A stretch of 64,000 bases of DNA from Actinomadura nitritigenes (GCF_017573545.1 NZ_JAGEOK010000007.1:248001-312000), one strand, 5' to 3'; shown: positions 45,365-54,196, counted from the first letter of the stretch. Made by a program: numbers and translations. Notes: generated by a model from the letters alone, not told the origin.

Positions 45365-46492
45365 ATGGCGGACGGCAGGATCCGGGTGGGAATCGTCGGG
45401 GCGAACCCCGACTGGGGCTGGGCCGCGCGGGCGCACATCCCCGCGCTCCGCGCCCTGCCGGACTACGAGATCACGGCCGTCGGCACCACCCGGACCGCCA
45501 GCGCCCGTGCGGCGGCCGACCGGTTCGGCGTCCCGCACGCCTTCACCGACGCCGCCGAACTCGCCGCGCACCCCGACGTCGACCTGGTGGCGATCACCGT
45601 CAAGGTGCCGGCCCACGACGCACTGGTCCGCGCGGCCCTCGGCGCGGGCAAGCACGTCTACTGCGAATGGCCCCTGGCGCTCACCACCGCGGAGGCCGAG
45701 AACCTCGTCGGCCTCGCGAACAGCACCGGCGTACGGCATGCGGTCGGCCTCCAGGCGCGCTTCTCCCCGGCCGTCCGGTACGCGCGGGACCTCGTGGCCG
45801 ACGGATACGTGGGCCGGGTGACCTCCGTGAACGTGTACGCGGCGCGCGGCAAGGGCGCCGCGGGTGAGATCCCGGGCTTCGCCGCCTACACGCTCGACCC
45901 GTCCAACGGGGCCGGGACGCTCGAGGTCGGCGCGGGCCACACCCTCGACGCCCTGGAGTACATGGCCGGGAACATCACGGCCCTCTCGGCGGAGCTGGCC
46001 GTGCAGCGGACGGAGTACCGGGTGGCCGGCACGCGCGACACCGTCGCGGTCACCAGCCCCGACCAGATCGCCGTCGCCGCCGTCCTCGCCGGCGGCGCCA
46101 CCGCCTCCGTGCACGTCCACGACGCCAAGGTCACCGCGGCCCGCACCCGGATCGAATTCGCGGGCACGGACGGCGACCTCGCGCTCGTCTCCCCCGGTCC
46201 CGGCGCCGCGGCCGGCGTCCAGATCGGCGCCCTGGCGCTCCGCGGCTCCCGAGGGCACGGATCACCTCGGGAGGACCTGCCCGTCCCGGACGAGTACCTG
46301 TGGGTCCCGGAGCCGGCGCGCGACGTCGAGGTCCTCAACGTGGCGCAGTTCTATGCCCGCTTCGCCGACGACCTCCGGACGGGCGGCCGGACCGTCCCCG
46401 ACTTCGACACGGGACTGCACGTGCACCGGCTCCTCGACGCCGTCCGCCTGTCCGCCGAGACCGGGACGCGGCAGGAGGTGCCGCAGCCCTGA
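45365..46492 (+). CDS. Gfo/Idh/MocA-family NAD(P)-dependent oxidoreductase
   Basis: 375 residues. Rossmann start VGIVGANPDWGWAARAHIPALRAL, VDLVAITVKVPAHDALVRAAL and the family hallmark KHVYCEWPLALT (EKP-like, here EWP), then a C-terminal substrate domain with GAGHTLDALEYM. The usual EKP Lys is replaced by Trp, so catalysis differs from sugar dehydrogenases; this EWP subgroup is common in actinomycetes and of unknown substrate. ATG 45365 follows GGGAGGA. Confidence 0.87.
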   Translation: MADGRIRVGIVGANPDWGWAARAHIPALRALPDYEITAVGTTRTASARAAADRFGVPHAFTDAAELAAHPDVDLVAITVKVPAHDALVRAALGAGKHVYCEWPLALTTAEAENLVGLANSTGVRHAVGLQARFSPAVRYARDLVADGYVGRVTSVNVYAARGKGAAGEIPGFAAYTLDPSNGAGTLEVGAGHTLDALEYMAGNITALSAELAVQRTEYRVAGTRDTVAVTSPDQIAVAAVLAGGATASVHVHDAKVTAARTRIEFAGTDGDLALVSPGPGAAAGVQIGALALRGSRGHGSPREDLPVPDEYLWVPEPARDVEVLNVAQFYARFADDLRTGGRTVPDFDTGLHVHRLLDAVRLSAETGTRQEVPQP

Positions 46493-46554
46493 ACGCCCGC
46501 CCGCCCCGCCGCACCGGCGCCCTCATACCGCGAACGCCAGACCGTGCACCACCG

Positions 46555-47604
46555 TCAGGGGACGCGCGCGGTCCACTCGGGAGTGGTGAACTTGTCGGCG
46601 GCGTACTTGTCCGCGAGGCGCAGCTCGTCGTCGGTCAGCCCGTCCGCGACCAGGCCGTACCTGCTCCGGAAGTGCGCGATCATCCGGTCGATGATCTGCT
46701 CGCGGGGCAGGCCGGTCTGCCGCCGGAGCGGGTCGACGCGCTTGGCCGCGCTGGCGATGCCCTTGTCGGACAGCTTCTCCCGGCCGATCCGCAGCACCCG
46801 CAGCATCTTCGCCGCGTCGATGTCGTAGGACATCGTGACGTGGTGCAGCACGGCGCCGCCGGCCAGGCGCTTCTGCGCCGCGCCCGCGATCTTGCCCTCG
46901 TCGGAGGTGATGTCGTTGAGCGGCTGGTACCAGGCGCGGATCCCGAGTTCGGCGAGGGCGCCCAGCACCCAGTCGTCGAGGAACGCGTAGCTCTCCGCGA
47001 ACGACATGCCCGCCACGAGGGACCCCGGCGCGTACAGCGAGTAGGTGATCGTGTTGCCGGGCTCGACGAACATGGCACCGCCGCCGCTGATGCGCCGCAC
47101 CACCTCGACCCCGTACCGCCCGGCCTCCTCGGCGTCGACCTCGTTGCGGAGCGACTGGAAGCTGCCGATCACGACGGCCGGCGACGCCCATTCCCACACC
47201 CGCAGCGTCGGCGGGCGGCGGCCCGCGCCGACCTCCTCCGCGAGGACCTGGTCGAGCGCCATGTGCAGCGCGGGCTCCTGCGGGGGCTCGTGGATCAGCC
47301 GCCACTCGTGGTCGCGCCAGTCCGACGCGTGGGTGATGGCCCGCCGCACCGCGATCCCCACGGCCTCGGCGGTGACGCCCAGCATCACGGTCCCGGCCGG
47401 CAGCCCCCCTTGGACGCGGGCGCCGATCTCCCTGGCCTCCAGCCCTGCGGGCAGCCCGTCCAGTGCGGCGTTGATGGCCTCGAGCGCCTCGTCGGGCTCC
47501 ATGAAGAAGTCGCCGCTGATCCTGGGACGGCGCAGCAGGCCGTCCACCACGTCGAGGTCGGCGACCACGAGTTTGCCGCCGGGGACCTTGTACTCACCGT
47601 GCAT
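46555..47604 (-). CDS. Lipoate-protein ligase A-like protein with permuted domain order
   Basis: 349 residues. Residues ~100-310 are the LplA catalytic domain (HMALDQVLAEEVGAG, VRRISGGGAMFVEPGNTITYSLY, DITSDEGKIAGAAQKRLAGGAVLHH, where the SDEGKIAG Lys contacts lipoyl-AMP). Residues 1-~85 (HGEYKVPGGKLVVADLDVVDGLLRRPRI, ISGDFF) look like the accessory lipoate domain normally found at the C-terminus. It attaches lipoate to 2-oxoacid dehydrogenases or GcvH. ATG 47604 follows GGAATCAACGTG. Divergent from the pirin gene. Confidence 0.86.
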   Translation of the reverse strand: MHGEYKVPGGKLVVADLDVVDGLLRRPRISGDFFMEPDEALEAINAALDGLPAGLEAREIGARVQGGLPAGTVMLGVTAEAVGIAVRRAITHASDWRDHEWRLIHEPPQEPALHMALDQVLAEEVGAGRRPPTLRVWEWASPAVVIGSFQSLRNEVDAEEAGRYGVEVVRRISGGGAMFVEPGNTITYSLYAPGSLVAGMSFAESYAFLDDWVLGALAELGIRAWYQPLNDITSDEGKIAGAAQKRLAGGAVLHHVTMSYDIDAAKMLRVLRIGREKLSDKGIASAAKRVDPLRRQTGLPREQIIDRMIAHFRSRYGLVADGLTDDELRLADKYAADKFTTPEWTARVP

Positions 47605-47841
47605 CACGTTGATTCCAACCCCGGCGCGCCGCCGCCGATTCCGCGCCCGCAGCATCACCTCCAGCAACCCCGAGAACCACCACGGGCGGACGGGGGGCAC
47701 CACTTCCAGCGCCCCCGAGACCACCGCCACCGCCGACCGGCGAGCGCGGCCACCGGCGGATGGGGAGCGGCCTTTAGCGATCCCGGTCGGGGGCTCGCCT
47801 GGGGCGTTGCATACGGTGTCCCGGAGGAGGGGGTCGGTGCC

Positions 47842-48807
47842 GTGAGCAATCTTGATGTTCAGCCCAAGGCCGTCGCGTGCGGGGGCCGGGAGGACGTTCC
47901 CGGGGGCCCGGTGCACGAGGTGTTGCCGCCGCGGAGGGTACCGCTGGGCGAGAGCACGTTCGTCCGGCGGCTGCTGCCGAGCCTGGGGCGGCGGATGGTG
48001 GGCGCCTGGTGCTTCGTCGACCACTACGGCCCCGACGACATCGCCGACCAGCCCGGCATGCAGGTGCCGCCGCATCCGCACATCGGGCTGCAGACGGTGA
48101 GCTGGCTGCACGAGGGCGAGGTGCTGCACCGCGACAGCCTGGGGAGCCTGCAGACGGTCCGGCCGCGAGAGCTGGGGCTGATGACGGCGGGGCGGGCCAT
48201 CGCGCACTCGGAGGAGTCCCCGCGCGAGCACGCGCGCCTCCTGCACGGGGCGCAACTGTGGGTGGCCCTGCCGGACGCGCACCGCCGCACCGACCCGGCG
48301 TTCGAACATCACGGCGACCTGCCCGTGGTGACCGGGCCCGGGTTCAGCGGGACGGTGATCCTCGGCGAGTTCGACGGGGCCGCCTCACCCGGGACGGTCT
48401 TCACTCCCATCGTCGGTGCGGACATCGCCTTGGCGGACGGGGCGGACGTCCGCCTGCCCGTTCAGCCGGACTTCGAGTACGCGGCGCTGACGATGTCGGG
48501 CGTCACCGAGGTGGACGGGGTGCTGACCGAGCCGGGCTCGATGGTGTACCTCGGGTCCGGCCGCCGGGAGCTGCGGCTGCGCGCCGACGGGGCGAGCGGG
48601 CTCGTGCTGCTGGGCGGCGAGCCGTTCGCGGAGAAGCTCGTCATGTGGTGGAACTTCGTCGCACGGTCCGGCGACGAGATCCGCCGGGCGCGCGAGGACT
48701 GGACGTCCGGAGACGGGTTCGGCGTGGTGCACGGCTACCACGGGCCCCCGATCCCGGCGCCGGCGCTTCCGGACGTGCCCCTCAAGCCGCGGGGCCGCGT
48801 GCGATGA
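47842..48807 (+). CDS. Pirin-family cupin protein
   Basis: 321 residues. PHPHIGLQTVSWLHEGEVLHRDSLG holds the metal-binding His set, LMTAGRAIAHSEESP and LHGAQLWVALPDAHR are family signatures, and the second cupin follows (KLVMWWNFVARSGDEI). Some pirins are quercetin dioxygenases or redox sensors; role here unknown. GTG 47842 is preceded by GGAGG about 15 nt upstream. The next gene, a TetR regulator with operators in the 85-bp gap, may control it indirectly. Confidence 0.9.
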   Translation: MSNLDVQPKAVACGGREDVPGGPVHEVLPPRRVPLGESTFVRRLLPSLGRRMVGAWCFVDHYGPDDIADQPGMQVPPHPHIGLQTVSWLHEGEVLHRDSLGSLQTVRPRELGLMTAGRAIAHSEESPREHARLLHGAQLWVALPDAHRRTDPAFEHHGDLPVVTGPGFSGTVILGEFDGAASPGTVFTPIVGADIALADGADVRLPVQPDFEYAALTMSGVTEVDGVLTEPGSMVYLGSGRRELRLRADGASGLVLLGGEPFAEKLVMWWNFVARSGDEIRRAREDWTSGDGFGVVHGYHGPPIPAPALPDVPLKPRGRVR

Positions 48808-48816
48808 CCACCGGCT

Positions 48817-48884
48817 CCTAGCATCGCTAGGCTTCCGATTCCAGCTAGCTTTAGTACTGCTCGCTAGTCTAGCGATGCTAGGAT
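48817..48884 (+). promoter_or_regulatory. Operator array of CTAGC half-sites and leaderless promoter of the TetR gene
   Basis: CCTAGCATCGCTAG (48817-48830) recurs inverted as CTAGCGATGCTAGG (48869-48882). CGCTAG-T-CTAGCG (48862-48874) and AGCTAGCT (48843-48850) lie between. The second site overlaps TAGGAT (48879-48884), a -10 box 7 nt before GTG 48892. This is the layout of tight TetR autorepression. Confidence 0.8.
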
Positions 48885-48891
48885 TCGAGCC

Positions 48892-49473
48892 GTGTCCGTA
48901 CAGGAACGCCGAGAGCGCGAGCGAGCAGAACGTCACCGGCTGATCATCAGGGCGGCCCGGGAGATGGCCGAAGCCGAGGGCTGGGAGTCGGTGACCACCC
49001 GGCGGCTGGCCGAGCGCGTCGAGTACAGCCAGCCCGTCCTCTACAGCCATTTCAAGGGCAAGGACGCCATCGTCGCGGCGGTGGCGCTGGACGGGTTCGG
49101 CGAGCTGGCCGACCTCCTGCGGGAGGCGCGGACGGCGAGATCGGCCCCGGAGAGCGCCCTGCGCGCGGTGGCCGCGGCGTACCTGGAGTTCGCCCGGGAG
49201 CGGCCTGCCCTGTACGACGCGATGTTCGTCCAGCGGATCGACGTGACGTTCGGCACCGGCGAGTCGCCCGAGCCGCTGCGGGACGCCTTCGGGGAGTTCG
49301 TGGCCGCGCTGGAGCCGCTCGCGGGCGAGCGGGACGTAGAGACGCTCGCGGAGGTGACCTGGGGGGCGCTGCACGGCCTCGCCACCCTCGCACACGGGCA
49401 CCGGCTGCGCCCTGGCCGCACCGATGACCGCCTCGATCTCCTGCTGACACCGATCATCCAGGCCGGCCGTTGA
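48892..49473 (+). CDS. TetR-family transcriptional repressor
   Basis: 193 residues. Helix-turn-helix at ~25-60 (AEGWESVTTRRLAERVEYSQPVLYSHFKGKD), then a ligand-binding helical domain (TetR_C_33-like, RPALYDAMFVQRIDVTFG). It probably represses itself through the CTAGC palindromes immediately upstream, and may control the pirin gene before it. The ligand is unknown. GTG 48892 has a -10 box 7 nt upstream and no Shine-Dalgarno. Confidence 0.9.
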   Translation: MSVQERRERERAERHRLIIRAAREMAEAEGWESVTTRRLAERVEYSQPVLYSHFKGKDAIVAAVALDGFGELADLLREARTARSAPESALRAVAAAYLEFARERPALYDAMFVQRIDVTFGTGESPEPLRDAFGEFVAALEPLAGERDVETLAEVTWGALHGLATLAHGHRLRPGRTDDRLDLLLTPIIQAGR

Positions 49474-49730
49474 CGGCTCGCAGGAGCCTGGCACCGCGGG
49501 CCGGTGAGAGCCGGCCGCTGACGGCTCACGGGAGCCGGGACCTGCCGGGAGTCCCGCACCGCAGCGTCGCGGCAGCCGGGCACCGCGGGCCGAGCACCTC
49601 GGGCCGATTGGCGCCGGGGCGCAGGGGCCGGTCGGGGCAAGGGCGCAGGGGGCTGGTGGGGGCCGGGGCACAGGGGCTGGTTGGGGTCGGGGCGCAGGGG
49701 GTTGGTTGCCGGGGTCCGTGCCGCGGGGGG
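49474..49730. repeat. GC-rich degenerate repeat tract, no gene
   Basis: About 257 bp after tetR. The first part repeats GGCCG-[C/G]TGACGGCTC-[A/G]C-GGAGCC; the second repeats GGGGC[T/G]GGTTGGGG-type units of 20-30 bp. Open frames through it reflect composition. It may serve as a convergent terminator region. Confidence 0.5.
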
Positions 49731-50714
49731 TCATCGGAGTTCACCCTCGCGCGACCTTACGGCCTTGAGCAGGGCGGCCAGCATGACGCATCCGGCGGCG
49801 ATGCTCAGCCCGTACTCGACGACGGAGACGGCCGGATACTCGGCGGCCGTGTAACCGCCGGGCCTGATGAGCGCCCACGGGAGCTTCCACGCCGCCCATG
49901 CGAACAGCGATCCCGACGACGTGAAGGCCACCGCCATGGGGATCCACAGGGGCATTCTCGGGCGGCCCGTGGCGGCGACGCGGATCGCCACGGTGCCCAT
50001 GACCGCCCAGAGCGCGGAGTTGCCGAGGAGCAGCCGCCCGTTGACGTCCATCACGTCGCGGTGCGCGAGACCGAGCGTGCCGCCCGCCGTCCAGTACGTC
50101 CACAGGAGGACCGGTACCGCGACCAGGAGGTACAAGGCTCGCAGACGGGTCCGGCCGAGCCGCGCGGGCGCGCGGTCGCCGACCCGCCCGAGGAAGGCGG
50201 CCGGCCACCTCTCGCGCAGGTAGACGGGGAGCGCCAGGGCCAGCCCGAGGGCCATGCCCGCGAATCCGATGGTGATGAAGACCACCTCCCATGACGGCAT
50301 GGCGTCCCCACCGTCGGAGCCGCCGGAGCCGCCGTCCGAATCCCCTCCCAGGAACGCGCTCGCGATCATGTAGGGGATCATCGGGATGAGGAAACCCGCA
50401 GCGGTCCAGGCGAAGAAGACCAGTGGCGGTGCCGGGACGCGGCGCCCCCAGCGCTGCGCGAGGACCAGTCCCAGAACGACGCCCACCACCGACATGGCGA
50501 CGGTGACCGCGTTCAGCACGATCCAGTCGCCGTCGCTGAAGGATGACGGCGTGTGCCCGAGCAGCGCCGCCACCACCCACACGACCTTCACCAGGAGGTA
50601 GAGCGACAGCGACAGGGCGGCCCCGTAGCCGCCCGCCACGCGCATCGCCGACCATCCGGCGCCGATCCGTTCCGTCTCGACCGGTGCCGCAGTGCCGCTC
50701 ACCTGTGCGTCCAA
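49731..50714 (-). CDS. Hypothetical integral membrane protein
   Basis: 327 residues with about eight hydrophobic segments and a Gly/Ser/Asp-rich loop near residue 130 (DSDGGSGGSDGG). No family recognised. The start codon is TTG 50714; GTG 50702 is an alternative, and neither has a clear ribosome site. It is followed by the GC-rich repeat tract. Confidence 0.6.
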   Translation of the reverse strand: MDAQVSGTAAPVETERIGAGWSAMRVAGGYGAALSLSLYLLVKVVWVVAALLGHTPSSFSDGDWIVLNAVTVAMSVVGVVLGLVLAQRWGRRVPAPPLVFFAWTAAGFLIPMIPYMIASAFLGGDSDGGSGGSDGGDAMPSWEVVFITIGFAGMALGLALALPVYLRERWPAAFLGRVGDRAPARLGRTRLRALYLLVAVPVLLWTYWTAGGTLGLAHRDVMDVNGRLLLGNSALWAVMGTVAIRVAATGRPRMPLWIPMAVAFTSSGSLFAWAAWKLPWALIRPGGYTAAEYPAVSVVEYGLSIAAGCVMLAALLKAVRSREGELR

Positions 50715-50843
50715 CCCGTGTCCATGGTGGCGAGCCTTCCGGCGGGCGCCCGGCCGCCGCCTCCCCCGCGAGGACCATTCGCCTCACCCGCGCGGGTGAG
50801 CATGCGAGAAGCCGCCCCTCCGGGGCGGCTCCGCGCGTGGGCC

Positions 50844-52007
50844 CTAGCGGTCGGCCGGGAGGAAGCGGTCGAGGGCGTCGGCGACCAGGTCGGGCTTCTC
50901 CAGCGTCTGCATGTGCGGCGTCCCCGGCAGCACCTGGTACGTCGAGCCGGGGATGCGCTCGGCGACGCCCGACATGATCTCCGGCGTGGTGGAGTAGTCC
51001 TCCTCCCCCACCAAGACCAGGGTCGGCGCGTCGAGCGCGGCGAGCTTGCCCTGGACGTCGACGTCCTTGAAGGCGCGCCAGGCGGCGGCCCAGTCGGCGG
51101 GGTCGAAGCGCCGGATGAGCTCCCGGGCGTACTGCACGCCCCATTCGTTCGTGGCGAGGGCCGGGGCGGTGAACCAGCGCGTCAGCGTCGGGACGATCTG
51201 CGCCTCCATGCCGTCGACCTCTCCGGAGCGCGCCCGCCCCTCGAATGAGGGGAACGGGTGGTCGGTGGTGGCGAGGAGCGCCAGGGACTCGATCCGCTCG
51301 GGCGAGTGGACCGCGAACGTCTGCGCGATGCCGCCTCCCATGGACAGCCCGACCACGCTCGCGCGGTCCACGCCGAACGCGTCGAGGACGCCGCCCATGT
51401 CGCGGGCGAGGTCGTCCATGGAGAACGGGCGGGGCGCGCCGGCCGCCGCGCCGTGGCCGCGGAAGTCGTAGGCGAAGACGCGGCGGCCCCGCGACAGGCG
51501 TTCCATGACGGGCTCCCACATCCGCCAGTCCACGCCGAGGGAATGCGACAGGATCACTGCGGGGCCGTGGTCGCCCTTCTGCGCGACCACGGTCTCGTGG
51601 TCGGCCAGCTTGACGCGGTGGAGCTCCGGCTGGTTCGGGACGCCCGCCTCCTGCAGCACCTCTTGCACCACGTCCAACGCGTTCAGCGCGCGCGGGAAGC
51701 CCGCGTAGACCGCAATGTGCTCTGCAAGTGCGAGCAGTTCGTGGGGGGCGACGCCCTGGTGCAGCGCGGCGCGCACGTGGCTGGCCAGGCGCCGGTCGGC
51801 GCCGCCGATGGACGCCACGATCGCCGTGCTCGCGATCTCCCGGTCCCGGCGGCTCAGCTCGGCCCGCGCCAGCGGCCCGCCGAACGCCCCGTCGAGCACG
51901 GTCTCGTACATCTGCGAAGAAATCCGGCGCACGTCGTCGAAGGCCTCCTCGGCCCGTACGCCCATTAGGCCCTCGTACGCCCTGCGCCCACGCTCGTCAC
52001 GGTCCAT
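50844..52007 (-). CDS. Fusion of CMD (PcaC-like) domain and alpha/beta hydrolase (PcaD-like)
   Basis: 387 residues. Residues ~15-125 resemble gamma-carboxymuconolactone decarboxylase (RRDREIASTAIVASIGG, HVRAALHQGVAPHELLALAEHIAVYAGFPRALNAL). Residues ~130-387 are an alpha/beta hydrolase like 3-oxoadipate enol-lactonase with Ser222 (GLSMGG), Asp337 (GEEDYST) and His365 (GTPHMQT). Known actinobacterial PcaL fusions have the reverse order (PcaD then PcaC). ATG 52007 has GGAG at 7 nt. The lysR gene next upstream on the same strand, with inverted repeats between, suggests control. Confidence 0.83.
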   Translation of the reverse strand: MDRDERGRRAYEGLMGVRAEEAFDDVRRISSQMYETVLDGAFGGPLARAELSRRDREIASTAIVASIGGADRRLASHVRAALHQGVAPHELLALAEHIAVYAGFPRALNALDVVQEVLQEAGVPNQPELHRVKLADHETVVAQKGDHGPAVILSHSLGVDWRMWEPVMERLSRGRRVFAYDFRGHGAAAGAPRPFSMDDLARDMGGVLDAFGVDRASVVGLSMGGGIAQTFAVHSPERIESLALLATTDHPFPSFEGRARSGEVDGMEAQIVPTLTRWFTAPALATNEWGVQYARELIRRFDPADWAAAWRAFKDVDVQGKLAALDAPTLVLVGEEDYSTTPEIMSGVAERIPGSTYQVLPGTPHMQTLEKPDLVADALDRFLPADR

Positions 52008-52074
52008 CGTTCCGCTCCACTTCCCGGTAACCCCCGCGCTGTGCGGGAACACGTTGATCGTCGCGCGGCGGCGG

Positions 52075-52119
52075 GTCAGATGTCCAAGACATGAATCAGC
52101 TGCTGGTGAGACATCTGAC
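52075..52119. promoter_or_regulatory. Nested inverted repeats upstream of the hydrolase fusion
   Basis: GTCAGATGTC (52075-52084) and GACATCTGAC (52110-52119) are perfect 10-bp arms 25 nt apart, and ATGTC-CAA-GACAT (52080-52092) nests inside. Three GACAT half-sites on spaced helical faces fit an operator for the LysR or another regulator; the outer arms could also terminate lysR. Confidence 0.5.
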
Positions 52120-53025
52120 TTATGAACCGACGGACGCGAGCTCCGGGTGGTCCCGCATGAAGGCGATGAGCGCCGACAGCGCCGGGCCCGGCCTGCGGCC
52201 CGCCGGCCACGCCAGCGACGGCGCCCAGGTCGGCTCCGGATCCAGCCGGACGACGGCGACCGGGAGCCCCGGCTCCTCCGCGACCGAGCGGGGGACGACG
52301 GCCGCGGCGAGGCCCACGCTCGCCATGGCGCGGGCCGTGCTGTACTCGCGGGTCTCGAGCCGGATCCGCGCCGCCGCCCCCGCCTCGGCGAGGGCCGACA
52401 GCACGATCTCCCGGATCGTCGACCCCGGCGAGAAGCAGGCGAGATCGATGCCGTCCAGCGCCGACACGGGCACCCGGTAGCGGCCGGCCAGCGGCGCCGA
52501 CTCCGCCGTGATGAGGACGAGCGGCTCCTCGCCCAGCGGCAGCGAGGCGACCCGGCGGCCCGCCTCCTGCGGAGGCAGCCGGACGACGGTCGCCGCGTCG
52601 AGCCGCCCGCCGTGCAGGCCGGCGACCATCTCCTCGGTGTTGGTCTCCCGCAGTTCGACGTCGACCATGGGGAACTCGGCGGAGAACGCGGCCAGCAGGC
52701 GGGCCAGCCGCGCCGTCAGCCCGCGCGCGACGCCCAGCCGGATGCGGCCTCGCGTCCCTGCGGCCCAGCCCTGCATCTCCTCCTCCACCGCCGCGATGTC
52801 GGAGAGGATGCGTTCCGCGTGTTCGAGGAGCGCCGCCCCGGCCGGAGTGAGCTCCACGCGGTGGTTGTTGCGGTCGAACAGGTCGACGCCGAGGTGCCGT
52901 TCGAGCTTGCGGATCTGCTGGGACAGCGCCGGCTGCGCCACCCGCAGCGTCTCCGCGGCGCGGGTGAAGTGCAGTTCCCGCGCGACCGCCCTGAAGTACT
53001 CGAGCTGGCGTGATCCCATCATCAC
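52120..53025 (-). CDS. LysR-family transcriptional regulator
   Basis: 301 residues. Winged HTH (LEYFRAVARELHFTRAAETLRVAQPALSQQIRKLERHLGVDLFDR) followed by the periplasmic-binding-like effector domain. In this subgroup (CatR/BenM-like) effectors are aromatic catabolites, in keeping with the enol-lactonase-like neighbour, but the effector is not known. GTG 53025 (with AGGGTGAG upstream) or ATG 53022. Confidence 0.9.
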   Translation of the reverse strand: MMMGSRQLEYFRAVARELHFTRAAETLRVAQPALSQQIRKLERHLGVDLFDRNNHRVELTPAGAALLEHAERILSDIAAVEEEMQGWAAGTRGRIRLGVARGLTARLARLLAAFSAEFPMVDVELRETNTEEMVAGLHGGRLDAATVVRLPPQEAGRRVASLPLGEEPLVLITAESAPLAGRYRVPVSALDGIDLACFSPGSTIREIVLSALAEAGAAARIRLETREYSTARAMASVGLAAAVVPRSVAEEPGLPVAVVRLDPEPTWAPSLAWPAGRRPGPALSALIAFMRDHPELASVGS

Positions 53026-53050
53026 GCCAGCATCTCACCCTAAGGCGCGG

Positions 53051-53521
53051 TCAGACCGCCGTCATCTCGGCTTCGTGCCGGACCGGGAAGTTCACCGAGC
53101 TCGCGATGAAGCACACCTCGTGGGCCCGGGCGTGCAACCGGGCGGCCTCGTCGGCCCGCGCCGGGTCCGCGAGGGTCACCTCGGGGCGCAGGACGACCTC
53201 CTCGAACCGGCCGCCGCCGTCCGGCGTCTCGATCATCGTCCCGTGGGGGCGGTCGACGTAGCCGGTGACGGCGATCCCCGCGCCCGCGCAGAGCCCGAGG
53301 AACGACAGCATGTGGCACTGCGAGAGCGCCGCGACGAGCAGCTCCTCCGGGTTCCAGCGGGACGGGTCGCCGCGGAACGAGGGGTCCGAACTGCCCGCGA
53401 TCGGCGCCTTCCCCTCGGCCTCCACGTCGTGGGCCCGCTCGTAGGAGCGGTAGGAGCTGGTCCCGGATCCGGTGTCGCCCGTCCAGGTCACCGTCACCTC
53501 GTAGTGATGGGTCTTCGGCAT
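53051..53521 (-). CDS. OsmC-family peroxiredoxin-like protein
   Basis: 156 residues. Cys69 (ALSQCHMLSFL) and Cys137 (HEVCFIASSVNFPV) are the paired redox cysteines of OsmC/Ohr proteins, which reduce organic hydroperoxides; this YhfA-like subtype (RWNPEELLVAALS) is often of unknown substrate. ATG 53521 has GAGGAGG upstream. It lies 25 bp before the lysR gene on the same strand. Confidence 0.9.
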   Translation of the reverse strand: MPKTHHYEVTVTWTGDTGSGTSSYRSYERAHDVEAEGKAPIAGSSDPSFRGDPSRWNPEELLVAALSQCHMLSFLGLCAGAGIAVTGYVDRPHGTMIETPDGGGRFEEVVLRPEVTLADPARADEAARLHARAHEVCFIASSVNFPVRHEAEMTAV

Positions 53522-53566
53522 CGCAGGTCCTCCTCTGGTCGTCCGGACGTCCGCCTGGCAGGCGTC

Positions 53567-54196
53567 TCAGGTGAGCGTCGCCCTGGTGGCGCGGGCGTGG
53601 TCGCCCGCGATGCGGCCGGCGAGCTCCCGGTCGCCCTGGGCGATCGCGCGCAGCAGCCGGCGGTGCTCGTCCGCCACCGTGTCCGGGCGGTCCGGGGCGG
53701 CGAGCGAGTCGCGCGTCGAGACGATGATCTGGTCCCACAGCCGGTCGAGGGTCTCCAGCGCGATCGGGTTGCCGGCCATCTCCGCGATCCCCCGGTGGAA
53801 CCCCCGGTTCAGGCCGATCGCCCGGTCGAGGTCGCCGGCCGCCGTGACCTCCTCGAGCAGCACCGCGTGCCGCTCGAGGTCGTCCAGGTCGGCGGGCGGG
53901 ACCCGCCCCGCCCGCTGCCGGTCGGCGGCGAGCTCGGCGGTGAGCGCCTCCAGCGCCGCGCGCACCTCGTAGGCGTGGCCGAGCCGCTCGGGGGTCAGCG
54001 CGTTGACCACCACGCCACGCCCCGTCCCCTCGACGAGCCCGTCGCCCTCCAGCCGGCGGAGGGCCTCCCGGACCGGCGTCCGGCTCACCTCCAGCGCGGC
54101 GCTCACCGACAGCTCGGTGAGCCGCTCGCCCGGCATGTACCGCCCCGCGACGATCAGGTCGCGGAGCCGCCGGTACACCACATCGGTCTGCTGCAC
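53567..54196 (-). CDS. GntR-family regulator, FadR/FCD type
   Basis: 209 residues. Winged HTH (VYRRLRDLIVAGRYMPGERLTELSVSAALEVSRTPVREALRRLEGDGLVE) and an FCD effector domain with the metal-His pattern (RGFHRGIAEMAG, DEHRRLLRAIA). FCD regulators sense carboxylic acids. GTG 54196 is preceded by TACATT at 6 nt, a leaderless arrangement, and the four 9-bp repeats cover the promoter. Adjacent to, and upstream of, none of the cluster genes on its strand; it ends the minus-strand run after the eight-gene operon. Confidence 0.88.
   Translation of the reverse strand: MQQTDVVYRRLRDLIVAGRYMPGERLTELSVSAALEVSRTPVREALRRLEGDGLVEGTGRGVVVNALTPERLGHAYEVRAALEALTAELAADRQRAGRVPPADLDDLERHAVLLEEVTAAGDLDRAIGLNRGFHRGIAEMAGNPIALETLDRLWDQIIVSTRDSLAAPDRPDTVADEHRRLLRAIAQGDRELAGRIAGDHARATRATLT

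Noticed and set aside
46300..48807. 835-residue frame ending as the pirin gene
   Set aside because: Only the part from GTG 47842 resembles pirin; the earlier part lies antisense to the lipoate ligase.
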